Source: Mycobacterium kyorinense (lineage in GTDB: Bacteria > Actinomycetota > Actinomycetes > Mycobacteriales > Mycobacteriaceae). Taken from it: DNA of 64,000 nucleotides. Position 1 is the first letter of the stretch; every line of letters begins with the position of its first letter. The stretch spans positions 1-64,000 of the forward strand of contig NZ_LQPE01000106.1 of NCBI RefSeq assembly GCF_002101735.1. Direction: 5' to 3'. Of the stretch, positions 27,206 through 35,478 are shown in pieces. Below the pieces are notes generated by a model that was not told the origin of the DNA, did not search any database, and saw only the letters and a list, made by a program, of their open reading frames with translations. The position numbers and the translations under genes were made by a program.

Positions 27206-28371
27206 GGCTTGTCGGCTCCCACCACCCACATCGAGTAGTACTGCGAGCCACCACCGTAGGCATGGCCCAAAGCCTTGCGCGCACCCGGAACCTGGTGTGC
27301 CTCACCCTTGCCCATCACCTGGATGGCCGCCTCGGCAAACCGGATCAGGCCGGATGCGCCGATAGGGTTCGACGACAGCACCCCGCCGGACGGATTGACC
27401 GGCAGCCGCCCGCCAATCGCGGTTTCGCCGGCCTCGGTGAGCTTCCAGCCCTCGCCCTCGGGCGCAAACCCCAGGTTTTCCAACCACATCGGCTCGAACC
27501 ACGAGAACGGGACGTAGATTTCGGCGGCGTCGATCTCGTCGATCGGGCTGGTGATGCCGGCTGCCTTCCATAGCGCTTTGGCGGCGTCGCGCCCGGCCTG
27601 CGGGTTGACTTGATCCCGGCCGGAGTACGCCAGCGGCTCGGTGCGCAACGCGGTGGCGTGGACCCAGGCCACCGGATGACCGTCGGCGACCCGCTGATCG
27701 GCGGTCTGCTCGTCGCCGATCACCACGGCACAGGCGCCGTCCGATGACGGGCAGGTCTCGTCGAAACGGATCGGGTCCCACAGCATTTGCGACGACATCA
27801 CCTTTTCCAGCGTGATGTCCGGTTGATGCAAATGCGCCAACGGGTTCTTGGCGCCGTTCAGCCGGTCCTTGACCGCGACCATGGCGCCGATGTGGGTCGG
27901 CGCGCCCGACCGGCGGATGTAGGAGCGGACGTGCGGAGCGAAATAGCCACCGGCGCCGGCCCCCACCGGCTTGGTGAAGGGCACCGGAATGCTCAACGCC
28001 CACATGGCGTTTGACTCCGACTGCTTCTCCCAGGCCATCGCCAGCACGCGGCGGTACTGGCCCGACTGCACCAGGCTGGCCGCCACCACACCGGTGGAGC
28101 CACCCACCGAGCCGGCGGTGTGCACCCGGATCAGCGGCTTGCCGGTGGCGCCCACAGCGTCGGCCATGAACAGCTCGGGCATCATGACGCCCTCGAAGAA
28201 GTCCGGCGCCTTGCCGACCACGACGGCGTCGATGTCGTCGAACGTCGAGCCCGAGTCGGCCAGCGCGCGGTCGATCGCCTCGCGCACGAGGCCGTTCATC
28301 GAAACGTCTTGCCGCTTCGCGACGTATTTGGTCTGCCCGGTGCCCAGTACCGCGGCTAACTGCTTGGTCAT
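27202..28371 (-). CDS. ltp3: Ltp3, SCP-x/thiolase-like aldolase
   Basis: 389 aa from ATG 28371; Rv3523 has 394. Thiolase-superfamily lipid-transfer type protein: TAGSVGGSTGVVAASLVQSG near residue 90 and C-terminal NPSGGVLSSNPIGASGLIRFAEAAIQVMG. In Rhodococcus, Ltp3 and Ltp4 are needed for removing C24-branched sterol side chains by a retro-aldol step, probably with a DUF35 partner (the gene at 29494). I prefer ATG 28371 to the GTG at 28380, because the GAGGAGG site supplied by a MIRU-like repeat lies about 10 nt before this ATG and almost touches the GTG. Confidence 0.9.
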   Translation of the reverse strand: MTKQLAAVLGTGQTKYVAKRQDVSMNGLVREAIDRALADSGSTFDDIDAVVVGKAPDFFEGVMMPELFMADAVGATGKPLIRVHTAGSVGGSTGVVAASLVQSGQYRRVLAMAWEKQSESNAMWALSIPVPFTKPVGAGAGGYFAPHVRSYIRRSGAPTHIGAMVAVKDRLNGAKNPLAHLHQPDITLEKVMSSQMLWDPIRFDETCPSSDGACAVVIGDEQTADQRVADGHPVAWVHATALRTEPLAYSGRDQVNPQAGRDAAKALWKAAGITSPIDEIDAAEIYVPFSWFEPMWLENLGFAPEGEGWKLTEAGETAIGGRLPVNPSGGVLSSNPIGASGLIRFAEAAIQVMGKGEAHQVPGARKALGHAYGGGSQYYSMWVVGADKP

Positions 28372-28374
28372 CAG

Positions 28375-28420
28375 CGCCACTCCTCCTCATCGGGCTTCGC
28401 GCTCTGCATCGTCGTTGGCG
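28375..28420 (-). repeat. MIRU-like intercistronic repeat, second copy
   Basis: On the minus strand it reads ACGACGATGCAGAGCG, then CGATGAGGAGGAGTGGCGC, matching the copy at 22417-22460 apart from a few bases. It forms the whole ltp4-ltp3 junction and provides the ltp3 ribosome-binding site. Confidence 0.7.
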
Positions 28421-28423
28421 TGG

Positions 28424-29485
28424 TCATCGTGCCTCCATAACCGCGACCAGATTCTGTTGCAGCGCAGGCCCGCTGGTGGCATGGGCCAGGACCCGCTGCG
28501 CCGAGCCATCCCAAATATGCTGCGCGGCAAAGCCGATGCGCTCCAGGCCGGCGACGAACATCGGGTTGGCGGCCAGCGCGCCGCCGGACGGATTGACCTT
28601 GGTCGACGAGGCCAGCCCGATCGCCTCGGCGAGGATCAGGTGCTGATGGGTGAACGGGGTGTGGATTTCCGCGACGTCGATCGAGCCCACGTCGCCGCCG
28701 GTTGCGGTCTGCGCCGACGTCGCCGTCGACGGGGAGCTCGTCAGATCGCGCGCACCCAGCACCGGCGTCTCGATGCGATGGTCGAAACCGGTGATCCAGG
28801 CCGGGTTTTCACGCAGTTCCCGAGCCCGGCCGTCGGCTGCCAGCACGATCGCGGCGGCACCGTCGGTGATCGGCGCGATGTCGTGGCGGCGCAGCGGATC
28901 GGCGAAAAACGGCCGGGCCAGCAGCTCGTCGATGCTCTTGGCCGGCTTCTCCGAGTCGGTGCGCTCCGCGTGGGCGAACGAGTCCAGCGCCACCTGCGCC
29001 ATCTGCTCGGCGGTCCACTTGCCGGCGTCCAGTCCGAAGCGCGCCTGCAGCCCGGCCATCGACACCGAGTCCGGCCACAGCGGCGCCACGGTGTACGGGT
29101 CGGTCTGGCGCGACAGGATGCGGCGCAGCACGCCGGCCGAAGACTTGCCGAAGCCGTAGACCAAAGCGGTGTCGACCTCGCCGGTCAAGAGCTTGATGTA
29201 GGCCTCATACAACGCCCACGCGGCGTCCATCTCGACATGCGACTCGTTGATCGGCGGTACCGCGCCAATCGAGTCGATCGCCGAGATGAACGAGAAGGCC
29301 CGTCCGGCAAGGTAATCCGAGGAGCCCGAGCACCAGAACCCGATGTCGGCCTTGGTGATGCCGAGCTCGTCGTAGAGCTGGGCGAAGCACGGCATCAGCA
29401 TTTCGACGCCGTTGGTGGTGCCGTCGGTGCGGCGTACGTGCGGGGCGTGGGCGAACCCCACCACGGCTACATCACGAATACTCAT
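28424..29485 (-). CDS. ltp4: Ltp4, SCP-x/thiolase-like aldolase
   Basis: 353 aa (Rv3522 has 354). Thiolase-like: GFWCSGSSDYLAGRAFSFISAIDSIG near residue 50 and VNPSGGALAANPMFVAGLERIG near the C-terminus. Partner of Ltp3 in cleavage of C24-branched sterol side chains. It follows the DUF35 gene by 8 nt. The ATG at 29485 (MSIRDVAVVGFAHAPHV) is the conserved start; the frame open further upstream lies inside the DUF35 gene. Confidence 0.9.
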   Translation of the reverse strand: MSIRDVAVVGFAHAPHVRRTDGTTNGVEMLMPCFAQLYDELGITKADIGFWCSGSSDYLAGRAFSFISAIDSIGAVPPINESHVEMDAAWALYEAYIKLLTGEVDTALVYGFGKSSAGVLRRILSRQTDPYTVAPLWPDSVSMAGLQARFGLDAGKWTAEQMAQVALDSFAHAERTDSEKPAKSIDELLARPFFADPLRRHDIAPITDGAAAIVLAADGRARELRENPAWITGFDHRIETPVLGARDLTSSPSTATSAQTATGGDVGSIDVAEIHTPFTHQHLILAEAIGLASSTKVNPSGGALAANPMFVAGLERIGFAAQHIWDGSAQRVLAHATSGPALQQNLVAVMEAR

Positions 29486-29493
29486 AACAGCCT

Positions 29494-30483
29494 TTACAGG
29501 TGGTGCTTGTAGGTGTCGTAGTCGGCGTCCGGTTCGCCGGTGGGCCGGAAATGCGAGATGTTGTCGATGCCCAGACCCCATTCCTCGCGGGGCCGCCACA
29601 CCGCCTCGACCCGCATGCCCATCCGAACCTCGGATGCGTCGATGTCGGTAACCAAGTGCAGGAACGGAATATCGGCGCCGTCGAGCAGCACGTAGGCCGC
29701 CACGTAGGGCGGCTTGATGCGCTGGCCCGCGAACGGAATGTTGATGATGGCGAACGTCGTGACCGTGCCCTTGTCGGGCAGCTCGACGTAGTTGTCGAGC
29801 GCCACGCCGGTGGCCGGGTCGGCCTCGCGGGCCGGGAAGTACACCTTGCCCGTTTCGCCGGTGCGGGCACCCAGCAGCTTGCCTTCCTGCAGCGCACGCA
29901 GATAAGCGCTTTCCGGCTGTGACGCGCTGTGCTGGATGGTCAGGCTGATCGGCGTCTCGACCATGGTGACCGGATCCCGGTCGTCGGGCTGGCCCTCCGG
30001 CTCGGCCTCGTCACCGAGCGCGAAATACGCGATGTCGGTGATCGCGCCGCCGGGCTCGTCTGCCCAGTGCACGTGCACCCGGGTGCCGCGGCTGATCGCG
30101 TCGGGCGTGCCCGCGTCGACGGCGTGCAGCAGCGTGGTGTCCGCGCCGTCGAGCTTGATCAGCGCCCAGGCGAACGGGCGATCCAGCGGCTGACCCTCGA
30201 GCGGCTGCGGCTGCCACGTCCAGGACTCGACGGTGCCGGTGGCCGCCACCGGTACCATCTCGCCCAGCGGTTCGTAGCTGACCGGGTCGTATTCGGCCGG
30301 CGGCACATGCACCCGGCCATCGGATCCGCGAACCCCGAGGATGCGGCGTTCGCGTAGGGCAGTGAAGAATTTGCCCAGGGTGGGACCGACCGAACGGGTG
30401 TAGTCGAAGGACAACGTCAGCGGCGCCGAGAGAGGCGGCTCAGGGTGTTCGATCAGCGGTGGGCGTGTTGAACTGGGTGTCAC
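29494..30483 (-). CDS. DUF35 OB-fold protein, Rv3521 homologue
   Basis: 329 aa from GTG 30483. Two DUF35-type halves: ALRERRILGVRGSDGRVHVPP (residues about 50-70) and ALQEGKLLGARTGETGKVYFPAREADP in the second half, each followed by an OB-fold beta segment; the usual zinc-ribbon cysteines are not seen. DUF35 domains act as partners of thiolase-fold aldolases (as in ChsH2-Ltp2), so this one probably assembles with Ltp3/Ltp4. First gene of the minus operon; the KstR site begins 9 nt upstream of the GTG. A later ATG cannot be excluded. Confidence 0.82.
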   Translation of the reverse strand: MTPSSTRPPLIEHPEPPLSAPLTLSFDYTRSVGPTLGKFFTALRERRILGVRGSDGRVHVPPAEYDPVSYEPLGEMVPVAATGTVESWTWQPQPLEGQPLDRPFAWALIKLDGADTTLLHAVDAGTPDAISRGTRVHVHWADEPGGAITDIAYFALGDEAEPEGQPDDRDPVTMVETPISLTIQHSASQPESAYLRALQEGKLLGARTGETGKVYFPAREADPATGVALDNYVELPDKGTVTTFAIINIPFAGQRIKPPYVAAYVLLDGADIPFLHLVTDIDASEVRMGMRVEAVWRPREEWGLGIDNISHFRPTGEPDADYDTYKHHL

Positions 30484-30492
30484 GTCTTCGAG

Positions 30493-30506
30493 TAGAACAG
30501 GTTCTA
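30493..30506. promoter_or_regulatory. KstR operator between the DUF35 gene and the F420 oxidoreductase
   Basis: TAGAACAGGTTCTA is an exact consensus match with a GG instead of the usual CG-containing centre. It is shared by the two divergent genes (9 nt and 23 nt from their starts). Confidence 0.9.
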
Positions 30507-30529
30507 AGAATCTGAGCAAGGAGCCAGGG

Positions 30530-31561
30530 ATGAAGCTGGGATTGCAGCTGGGATATTGGGGCGCTCAGCCGCCGGAGAACGCCGGTGAACTGGTCGCCGC
30601 GGCCGAGGACGCCGGCTTCGACGCCGTGTTCACCGCCGAAGCATGGGGATCGGACGCCTACACCCCACTGGCCTGGTGGGGCGCGTCGACCCGACGCCTG
30701 CGGCTGGGCACGTCGGTGGTCCAGCTGTCCGCGCGCACCCCGACCGCGTGTGCAATGGCGGCGCTGACTTTGGACCATCTGAGCGGTGGCCGGCACATGC
30801 TGGGCCTGGGCGTGTCCGGCCCGCAGGTGGTCGAGGGCTGGTACGGCCAGCGCTTCCCCAAGCCGCTGGCCCGCACCCGCGAGTACATCGGCATCGTGCG
30901 CCAGGTGCTGGCCCGGGAGAAGCCGGTGACCAGCGACGGCCCGCACTACCCCCTGCCGTTGACCGGCGACGGCACAACGGGTCTGGGCAAGGCGCTCAAA
31001 CCGATCACCCACCCGCTGCGGGCCGACATCCCGATCCTGCTGGGCGCCGAGGGGCCGAAGAACGTCGCACTGGCCGCCGAGATCTGCGACGGCTGGCTGC
31101 CGATCTTCTACACGCCGCGGCTGGCCGGCATGTACAACGAATGGCTCGACGAAGGGTTCGCCCGGCCCGGGGCGCGACGCAGTCGTGAGGACTTCGAGGT
31201 CTGCGCGACGGCCAACATCGTCATCACCAATGACCGCGCCGCCGCCTTCTCGGCGATGAAGCCGTATATCGCCCTGTACATGGGCGGGATGGGTGCCGAA
31301 GACACCAACTTCCACGCTGACGTGTACCGCCGGATGGGTTACGCCGAGGTCGTCGACGAGGTCACCCGGCTCTTCCGCAGCGACCAGAAGGACAAGGCCG
31401 CGGAGATCATCCCGGACGAAGTCATCGACGACGCCGCGATCGTCGGCGACCTGGACTACGTGCGTGAGCAGGTCAAGGTCTGGGAGGCCGCCGGCGTGAC
31501 CATGATGGTGGTGTCCGGTCGCAGCACCGAGCAGATTCGCGAGCTCGCGACGCTGATCTGA
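30530..31561 (+). CDS. F420-dependent LLM-class oxidoreductase, Rv3520c homologue
   Basis: 343 aa, nearly colinear with the 347-aa Rv3520c. Luciferase-like TIM barrel: MKLGLQLGYWGAQPPENAGELV, TRRLRLGTSVVQLSARTPTACAMAALTLDHLSGGR, and LGLGVSGPQVVEGWYGQ, the methylene-H4MPT-reductase/FGD-like signature. Uses F420; substrate unknown. AAGGAGCC precedes the ATG, and the KstR site 23 nt upstream makes it part of the sterol regulon. It is a single-gene unit whose 3' side faces the Rv3519 homologue. Confidence 0.88.
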   Translation: MKLGLQLGYWGAQPPENAGELVAAAEDAGFDAVFTAEAWGSDAYTPLAWWGASTRRLRLGTSVVQLSARTPTACAMAALTLDHLSGGRHMLGLGVSGPQVVEGWYGQRFPKPLARTREYIGIVRQVLAREKPVTSDGPHYPLPLTGDGTTGLGKALKPITHPLRADIPILLGAEGPKNVALAAEICDGWLPIFYTPRLAGMYNEWLDEGFARPGARRSREDFEVCATANIVITNDRAAAFSAMKPYIALYMGGMGAEDTNFHADVYRRMGYAEVVDEVTRLFRSDQKDKAAEIIPDEVIDDAAIVGDLDYVREQVKVWEAAGVTMMVVSGRSTEQIRELATLI

Positions 31562-31576
31562 CCGTTGCGGTCCGGT

Positions 31577-31590
31577 TAGAACACGTTCTA
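31577..31590. promoter_or_regulatory. Orphan KstR operator between convergent genes
   Basis: TAGAACACGTTCTA is a perfect palindrome identical to the operator at 20477, yet it lies 16 nt after one stop codon and 72 nt from another stop on the opposite strand. No start codon of an accepted gene lies near; the first plus-strand sense gene downstream is cyp142 at 32402. Confidence 0.8.
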
Positions 31591-31591
31591 A

Positions 31592-31638
31592 CGTGGCGAT
31601 CGCAAGCGCGGCGAAGCCGGGCGCAGCGGGTCGCCACG
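31592..31638. repeat. 41-nt dispersed repeat, copy 1
   Basis: Positions 31595-31635 (beginning GGCGATCGCAAGCGCGGCGA and ending CAGCGGGTCGCC) are identical to 62788-62828. Outer bases pair: CGTGGCGA with TCGCCACG. Confidence 0.8.
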
Positions 31639-31662
31639 AGGATAGGAAGCCGGATGAGACGC

Positions 31663-32385
31663 TCAGGTGAGCGGGTGCGCGTCGCCGAACGACATTTCGA
31701 CGTTGGCGACCGACCCGGACACCATCGCCCGCTTCGGCAGGCCCAGCGACGCCAGCTCCTTGGCGTAGGGGTGATCGCCCAGCCGCACCGTCGCCCCGCC
31801 GGGTCGGCCGCGCAGTCCGCTGACCTTCATCTCCCACGGCACCTCGCGGGTGGTGCCGTCGGCGTAGGTGTAGGTCTTGAGCACCTGCCCGCGCGACGTG
31901 AAGATCGACGGCACCGGCAGGCCACGACCGAACTCGATGCCCGCGATGTACGCGCCTTCGGCGCTGACGTCGAACCCGAACCTGCGGCCTTCGCGAACGG
32001 TGAAGTCCGCCATGATCTTTGGAAAACCCCAAATGGTGCGGCCCGCCTCGAGGGTGAAGGATTGGTCGACCGGCAGGTGGTGGATGAACGCAGCGGCGTC
32101 CTTGAAGGCCCGCCAGCCGCCGGCCGTCGAGCCGGGCGGGTTGACCATCACGGCGGTGCCGAATTCGTGGTATTGCCCGAGATCGCCGTCGATATAGCGG
32201 GCCAGCATCAGGTTGACCACCGCCCGGCCCGGTCGGTGCTGGCAGACCCGCAGGCCGCTGTAGTCGATAAGCCGCTGCGCCGCCCCGGCGTCCACCGAGA
32301 ACATCGCGGTATGTACGTCAGCCTTGCGAACGCGGACCGGCATGGTCAGCACCGTTCCGGCGATGGTGTGTTGTGACTCAGGCAT
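31663..32385 (-). CDS. Acetoacetate-decarboxylase-like protein, Rv3519 homologue
   Basis: 240 aa (Rv3519 has 236). ADC-family beta-barrel: MLARYIDGDLGQYHEFGTAVMVNPPG near residue 60, FTLEAGRTIWGFPKIMADF near residue 110, and a Lys in the GFPKI segment at the place of family active-site regions; true decarboxylase activity is not assured. Divergent from cyp142 with only 16 nt between start codons if ATG 32385 is used; the internal ATG 32343 (MPVRVRKADVH) would enlarge that gap to 58 nt and is a fair alternative. Confidence 0.78.
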   Translation of the reverse strand: MPESQHTIAGTVLTMPVRVRKADVHTAMFSVDAGAAQRLIDYSGLRVCQHRPGRAVVNLMLARYIDGDLGQYHEFGTAVMVNPPGSTAGGWRAFKDAAAFIHHLPVDQSFTLEAGRTIWGFPKIMADFTVREGRRFGFDVSAEGAYIAGIEFGRGLPVPSIFTSRGQVLKTYTYADGTTREVPWEMKVSGLRGRPGGATVRLGDHPYAKELASLGLPKRAMVSGSVANVEMSFGDAHPLT

Positions 32386-32401
32386 ATCTGGAGGTTAGTA
32401 G

Positions 32402-33610
32402 ATGACGGTCACAATTCCAGACGTTGATCTGACCGACGGCACTTTCTACGCCGACGGCCGGCGAGCCCGCGAGGCATATCGCTGGATGCGGGCCAATCAA
32501 CCGGTGTTCCGGGACAGCAACGGTCTGGCCGCCGCGACGACGTATCAGGCCATCATCGACGCCGAGCGCAATCCCGAATTGTTCTCCAGCACCGGCGGTA
32601 TCCGTCCGGACCAGCCGGGCATGCCGTACATGATCGACATGGACGATCCGGCACATCTGTTGCGGCGCAAGCTCGTCAACGCCGGCTTCACCCGCAAGCG
32701 GGTGCGCGAAAACGAGCCGTCGATTGCCCGGCTGTGCGACACGCTGATCGACGCGGTGTGTGAGCGCGGCGAGTGTGACTTCGTCCGCGACATCGCCGCG
32801 CCGCTGCCGATGGCGGTGATCGGCGACATGCTCGGTGTGCTGCCCGAAGATCGCGCGATGCTGTTGAAGTGGTCGGACGACCTGGTGACCGGGCTGAGCT
32901 CGCACCTAGACCCGACGTCGGCCGAATTCCAAGCCGTGATGGACGCTTTCGCCGCCTACACCGAATTCACCATGAGCATCATCACCAAGCGCCGGTCCGA
33001 GCCCACCGAAGACCTGTTCTCGATCCTGGTGAACGCCGAGGTCGACGGGCAGCGGATGTCCGACGACGAGATCGTCTTCGAGACGCTGCTGATTCTGATC
33101 GGCGGCGACGAGACCACCCGGCACACCCTGTCCGGTGGGACGGAGCAGTTGCTGCGCAACCACTCCCAGTGGGAGCAGCTGGTGGCCGACCCGTCGCTGC
33201 TACCCGGCGCCATCGAGGAGATGCTGCGCTGGACGTCGCCGGTGAAGAACATGTGCCGGACACTGACCGCAGACACCGAATTCCACGGAACTGCCCTGAA
33301 GCAGGGCGAGAAGATGATGCTGCTCTTCGAGTCCGCCAACTTCGACGAGTCGGTGTTCGACAACCCGGAACAGTTCGACATCAGCCGAGACCCCAACAAC
33401 CACATGGCTTTCGGCTTCGGCACCCACTTCTGCCTGGGGAATCAGCTTGCCCGGCTCGAGCTTTCGCTGATGACGTCGCGGATACTGCAGCGGTTGCCCG
33501 ATCTACGGCTGGCCTCCGACGACAGGCTGCCTTTGCGGCCGGCCAACTTTGTCAGCGGCCTGGAATCCATGCCGGTGGTCTTCACGCCCACAGCTCCTCT
33601 GCACCGCTGA
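32402..33610 (+). CDS. cyp142: CYP142, steroid C26/C27 monooxygenase
   Basis: 402 aa, slightly longer than Rv3518c (398). P450 motifs: I-helix IGGDETTRHTL near residue 235 and heme loop FGFGTHFCLGNQLARLE with the ligand Cys344. CYP142 oxidises the cholesterol side-chain terminus with the opposite stereochemistry to CYP125 and backs it up. N-terminal blocks (AYRWMRANQPVFRDSNGLAAATTYQAIIDAERNPELF) match the M. tuberculosis enzyme. The start-to-start gap to the divergent gene is too short for a full promoter, see the orphan KstR site at 31577. Confidence 0.93.
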   Translation: MTVTIPDVDLTDGTFYADGRRAREAYRWMRANQPVFRDSNGLAAATTYQAIIDAERNPELFSSTGGIRPDQPGMPYMIDMDDPAHLLRRKLVNAGFTRKRVRENEPSIARLCDTLIDAVCERGECDFVRDIAAPLPMAVIGDMLGVLPEDRAMLLKWSDDLVTGLSSHLDPTSAEFQAVMDAFAAYTEFTMSIITKRRSEPTEDLFSILVNAEVDGQRMSDDEIVFETLLILIGGDETTRHTLSGGTEQLLRNHSQWEQLVADPSLLPGAIEEMLRWTSPVKNMCRTLTADTEFHGTALKQGEKMMLLFESANFDESVFDNPEQFDISRDPNNHMAFGFGTHFCLGNQLARLELSLMTSRILQRLPDLRLASDDRLPLRPANFVSGLESMPVVFTPTAPLHR

Positions 33611-33611
33611 C

Positions 33612-33673
33612 CGCCGAACGTGTACTCAGGACGAAAAATTCGTCAAAATCCCGCCCTGGTTACACGTTCGCCG
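33612..33673. repeat. Palindromic element C, downstream of the intact nuclease gene
   Basis: CGAACGTGTACTCAGG at 33615-33630 pairs with CCTGGTTACACGTTCG at 33655-33670 (14 of 16), with an inner stem GACGAA/TTCGTC and ATCCCGCC in the same offset as in elements A and B. It contains the stop codon of the nuclease gene and starts just after cyp142. Confidence 0.75.
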
Positions 33674-34501
33674 ATCCCATGCGTCACCCACGCGCCGGAT
33701 GATGCCGCCTTCGGTATCCTCGGCCGTGACGCGCACGTCGATCCATCCCAACTCCGTCAGGGCTTCCGCGCGCCGAATGTCGTGGTAGAACCGGCGTCGG
33801 TCGGTCCAGTGATGATCGCCCTCGTAGTCGGCGGCCACTTTGATGTTCTCCCAACCCATATCGACGACGGCAACGAGGACGCAGTATTCGTCGTACACCG
33901 GAATCTGGGTTTGTGGCGGAGGGAAGCCTGCGCGGACCAATAGCAAGCGCAACCATGTCTCGCGGGGCGATTCCGCACCGGGGTCGACGAGTGGCAACGC
34001 GATGCGGGCACGCCGAATACCGCGACGTCCCTTGTATCGCTCGGTCAGCAGTTCGACGTCAGCCAAGTTGAGGCGTGTCGCCCGGGCGAGCGCGTCAATG
34101 GCCGCGACGGCCTTGCCGACGGGGTTACGGCACGCCAAATCGAGGGCGGTGCGTGCTGGCGTGGTTGCGACCATGCCATCGATTAGTTGGATTTCGTCGT
34201 CATCGACACGATCGGACCAGGTGCGAATACCGTTGGGCGGCCGGCGATAGTCGTACAGCAACTCGGCCGGTGCCCGGTCATCGACCCATTTGGCGCGATG
34301 CAAAGCCGAAGCCGAGTGACCTGCGATCACGCCGCGCCGCCGAGACCACAGCCAGGCGGCGCGGGCGCGCAGCACGGCTGTGAGTTCGGTGCCGACTGGG
34401 ACGTAGACGTCAGGATGGATCGCGACGTATCTGCTTCGCAGTGCATGCTTCGTCAGCTGACCACAAGCTAGGGCTTCGCTGCCCAAGAACGGTTCCCCCA
34501 T
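33626..34501 (-). CDS. AbiEi-N/DUF559-type nuclease-like protein, intact copy (Rv3517 position)
   Basis: 291 aa. N-terminal part (SEALACGQLTKHALRSRYVAIHPDVYVPVGTELT) resembles the winged-helix region of AbiEi-type antitoxins; a central ATTPARTALDLACRNP block follows; the C-terminus (residues about 205-275) has the PD-(D/E)XK-like DUF559 pattern VVDMGWENIKVAADYEGDHHW with Asp, Lys and Glu/Asp placed as in Vsr-like endonucleases, then RRAEALTELGWIDVRVTAED. It lies where M. tuberculosis has Rv3517. No toxin partner is adjacent. The gene is bracketed by palindromes C and D, and a frameshifted sister lies at 13843. Confidence 0.8.
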   Translation of the reverse strand: MGEPFLGSEALACGQLTKHALRSRYVAIHPDVYVPVGTELTAVLRARAAWLWSRRRGVIAGHSASALHRAKWVDDRAPAELLYDYRRPPNGIRTWSDRVDDDEIQLIDGMVATTPARTALDLACRNPVGKAVAAIDALARATRLNLADVELLTERYKGRRGIRRARIALPLVDPGAESPRETWLRLLLVRAGFPPPQTQIPVYDEYCVLVAVVDMGWENIKVAADYEGDHHWTDRRRFYHDIRRAEALTELGWIDVRVTAEDTEGGIIRRVGDAWDRRTCNQGGILTNFSS

Positions 34502-34536
34502 GGCGGGAGTGTGCCGTCCGGCACCGACAAGCCCAC

Positions 34537-34595
34537 CAACGTGTATTCAGGGCGGAAAAACGGCGCGTATCCCGCCCTCAGTACACGCTCGGCGC
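34537..34595. repeat. Palindromic element D, upstream of the intact nuclease gene
   Basis: CGTGTATTCAGGGCGG at 34540-34555 pairs with CCGCCCTCAGTACACG at 34572-34587, mismatched at two or three positions, around a 16-nt loop with TATCCCGCC. It lies between the nuclease gene's start and the echA19 stop. Confidence 0.75.
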
Positions 34596-34609
34596 CAAGA
34601 GCGGACGCG

Positions 34610-35410
34610 TCAGCGGCCGCGGAAGACAGGCGCGCGCTTTTCCTTGAAGGCCAGCGGGCCTTCCTTGGCGTCCTCGGAGAGGAACACCTTGATGCCGAGC
34701 TGGGTGTCGATCTTGAACGCCTCGTTCTCGTGCATGCCCTCGGTCTCGCGGATCGACCGCAAAATCGCCTGCACGGCCAGCGGGCCGTTAGCCGCAATCA
34801 CGTCGGCGATCTCCAAAGCCTTGCTCAGCGCCTGCCCGTCGGGAACCACGTGCCCGATCAAGCCGATCTCCTTGGCCTCCGCGGCGGTGATGTGCCGTCC
34901 GGTCAGCAGCAGATCACACGCCACGGTGTAGGGGATCTGGCGGACCAGTCGCACCGCCGAGCCGCCCATCGGGTAGAGGCTCCAGCGGGCTTCCGAGATG
35001 CCGAACTTGGCGCTCTCGCCGGCCACCCGGATGTCGGTGCCCTGCAGGATCTCGGTGCCGCCGGCGATGGCCGGACCCTCGACGGCGGCAATCAACGGCT
35101 TGGTCAGCCGCCGGCCTTTCAGCAGGGCGTCGATGCGCGACGGGTCGTAGCTGCCGTCCTTGAACGACTCACCCGGCGGTTTCGCGGTGGCCGCCTTGAG
35201 GTCCATGCCCGCACAGAAGTAGCCGCCGGCGCCGGTCAAAATGCAACACCGGATGTCGGGATCGTTGTCGACGCGGTCCCACGCCTCGACCATGATTTGC
35301 ATCATTTCGCCGCTCAGCGCGTTGCGCGCCGCCGGCCGGTTCATCGTGACGATCAGGGTGTGTCCGCGCTGCTCAACCAAGGCGTCGGGTTCTTTCTCGG
35401 ACTCGCTCAC
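34610..35410 (-). CDS. echA19: EchA19, steroid enoyl-CoA hydratase
   Basis: 266 aa (Rv3516 has 263). Crotonase fold: [14 protein letters not shown] near residue 25, oxyanion motif [15 protein letters not shown] near residue 65, and [39 protein letters not shown] near residue 115, where the second catalytic Glu is expected. EchA19 hydrates steroid side-chain enoyl-CoAs with an 8-carbon or 5-carbon chain. Divergent from fadD19 across a 68-nt gap with a single KstR site 44 nt from this ATG. Confidence 0.91.
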   Translation of the reverse strand: MSESEKEPDALVEQRGHTLIVTMNRPAARNALSGEMMQIMVEAWDRVDNDPDIRCCILTGAGGYFCAGMDLKAATAKPPGESFKDGSYDPSRIDALLKGRRLTKPLIAAVEGPAIAGGTEILQGTDIRVAGESAKFGISEARWSLYPMGGSAVRLVRQIPYTVACDLLLTGRHITAAEAKEIGLIGHVVPDGQALSKALEIADVIAANGPLAVQAILRSIRETEGMHENEAFKIDTQLGIKVFLSEDAKEGPLAFKEKRAPVFRGR

Positions 35411-35454
35411 CGGTGTTCGCCTTCCTGCCAGAGGACCCCAGACTTGTCAGGAAA

Positions 35455-35468
35455 TGTAACACGTTCTA
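35455..35468. promoter_or_regulatory. KstR operator between echA19 and fadD19
   Basis: TGTAACACGTTCTA fits TnnAACnnGTTnnA exactly; identical to the site at 50915. It ends 10 nt before the fadD19 GTG. Confidence 0.9.
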
Positions 35469-35478
35469 ATTTGGGTCC

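Noticed and set aside
33626..34501. AbiE-type toxin-antitoxin pair
   Set aside because: The N-terminus looks antitoxin-like, but no nucleotidyltransferase toxin gene lies next to either copy, and the C-terminus is nuclease-like.
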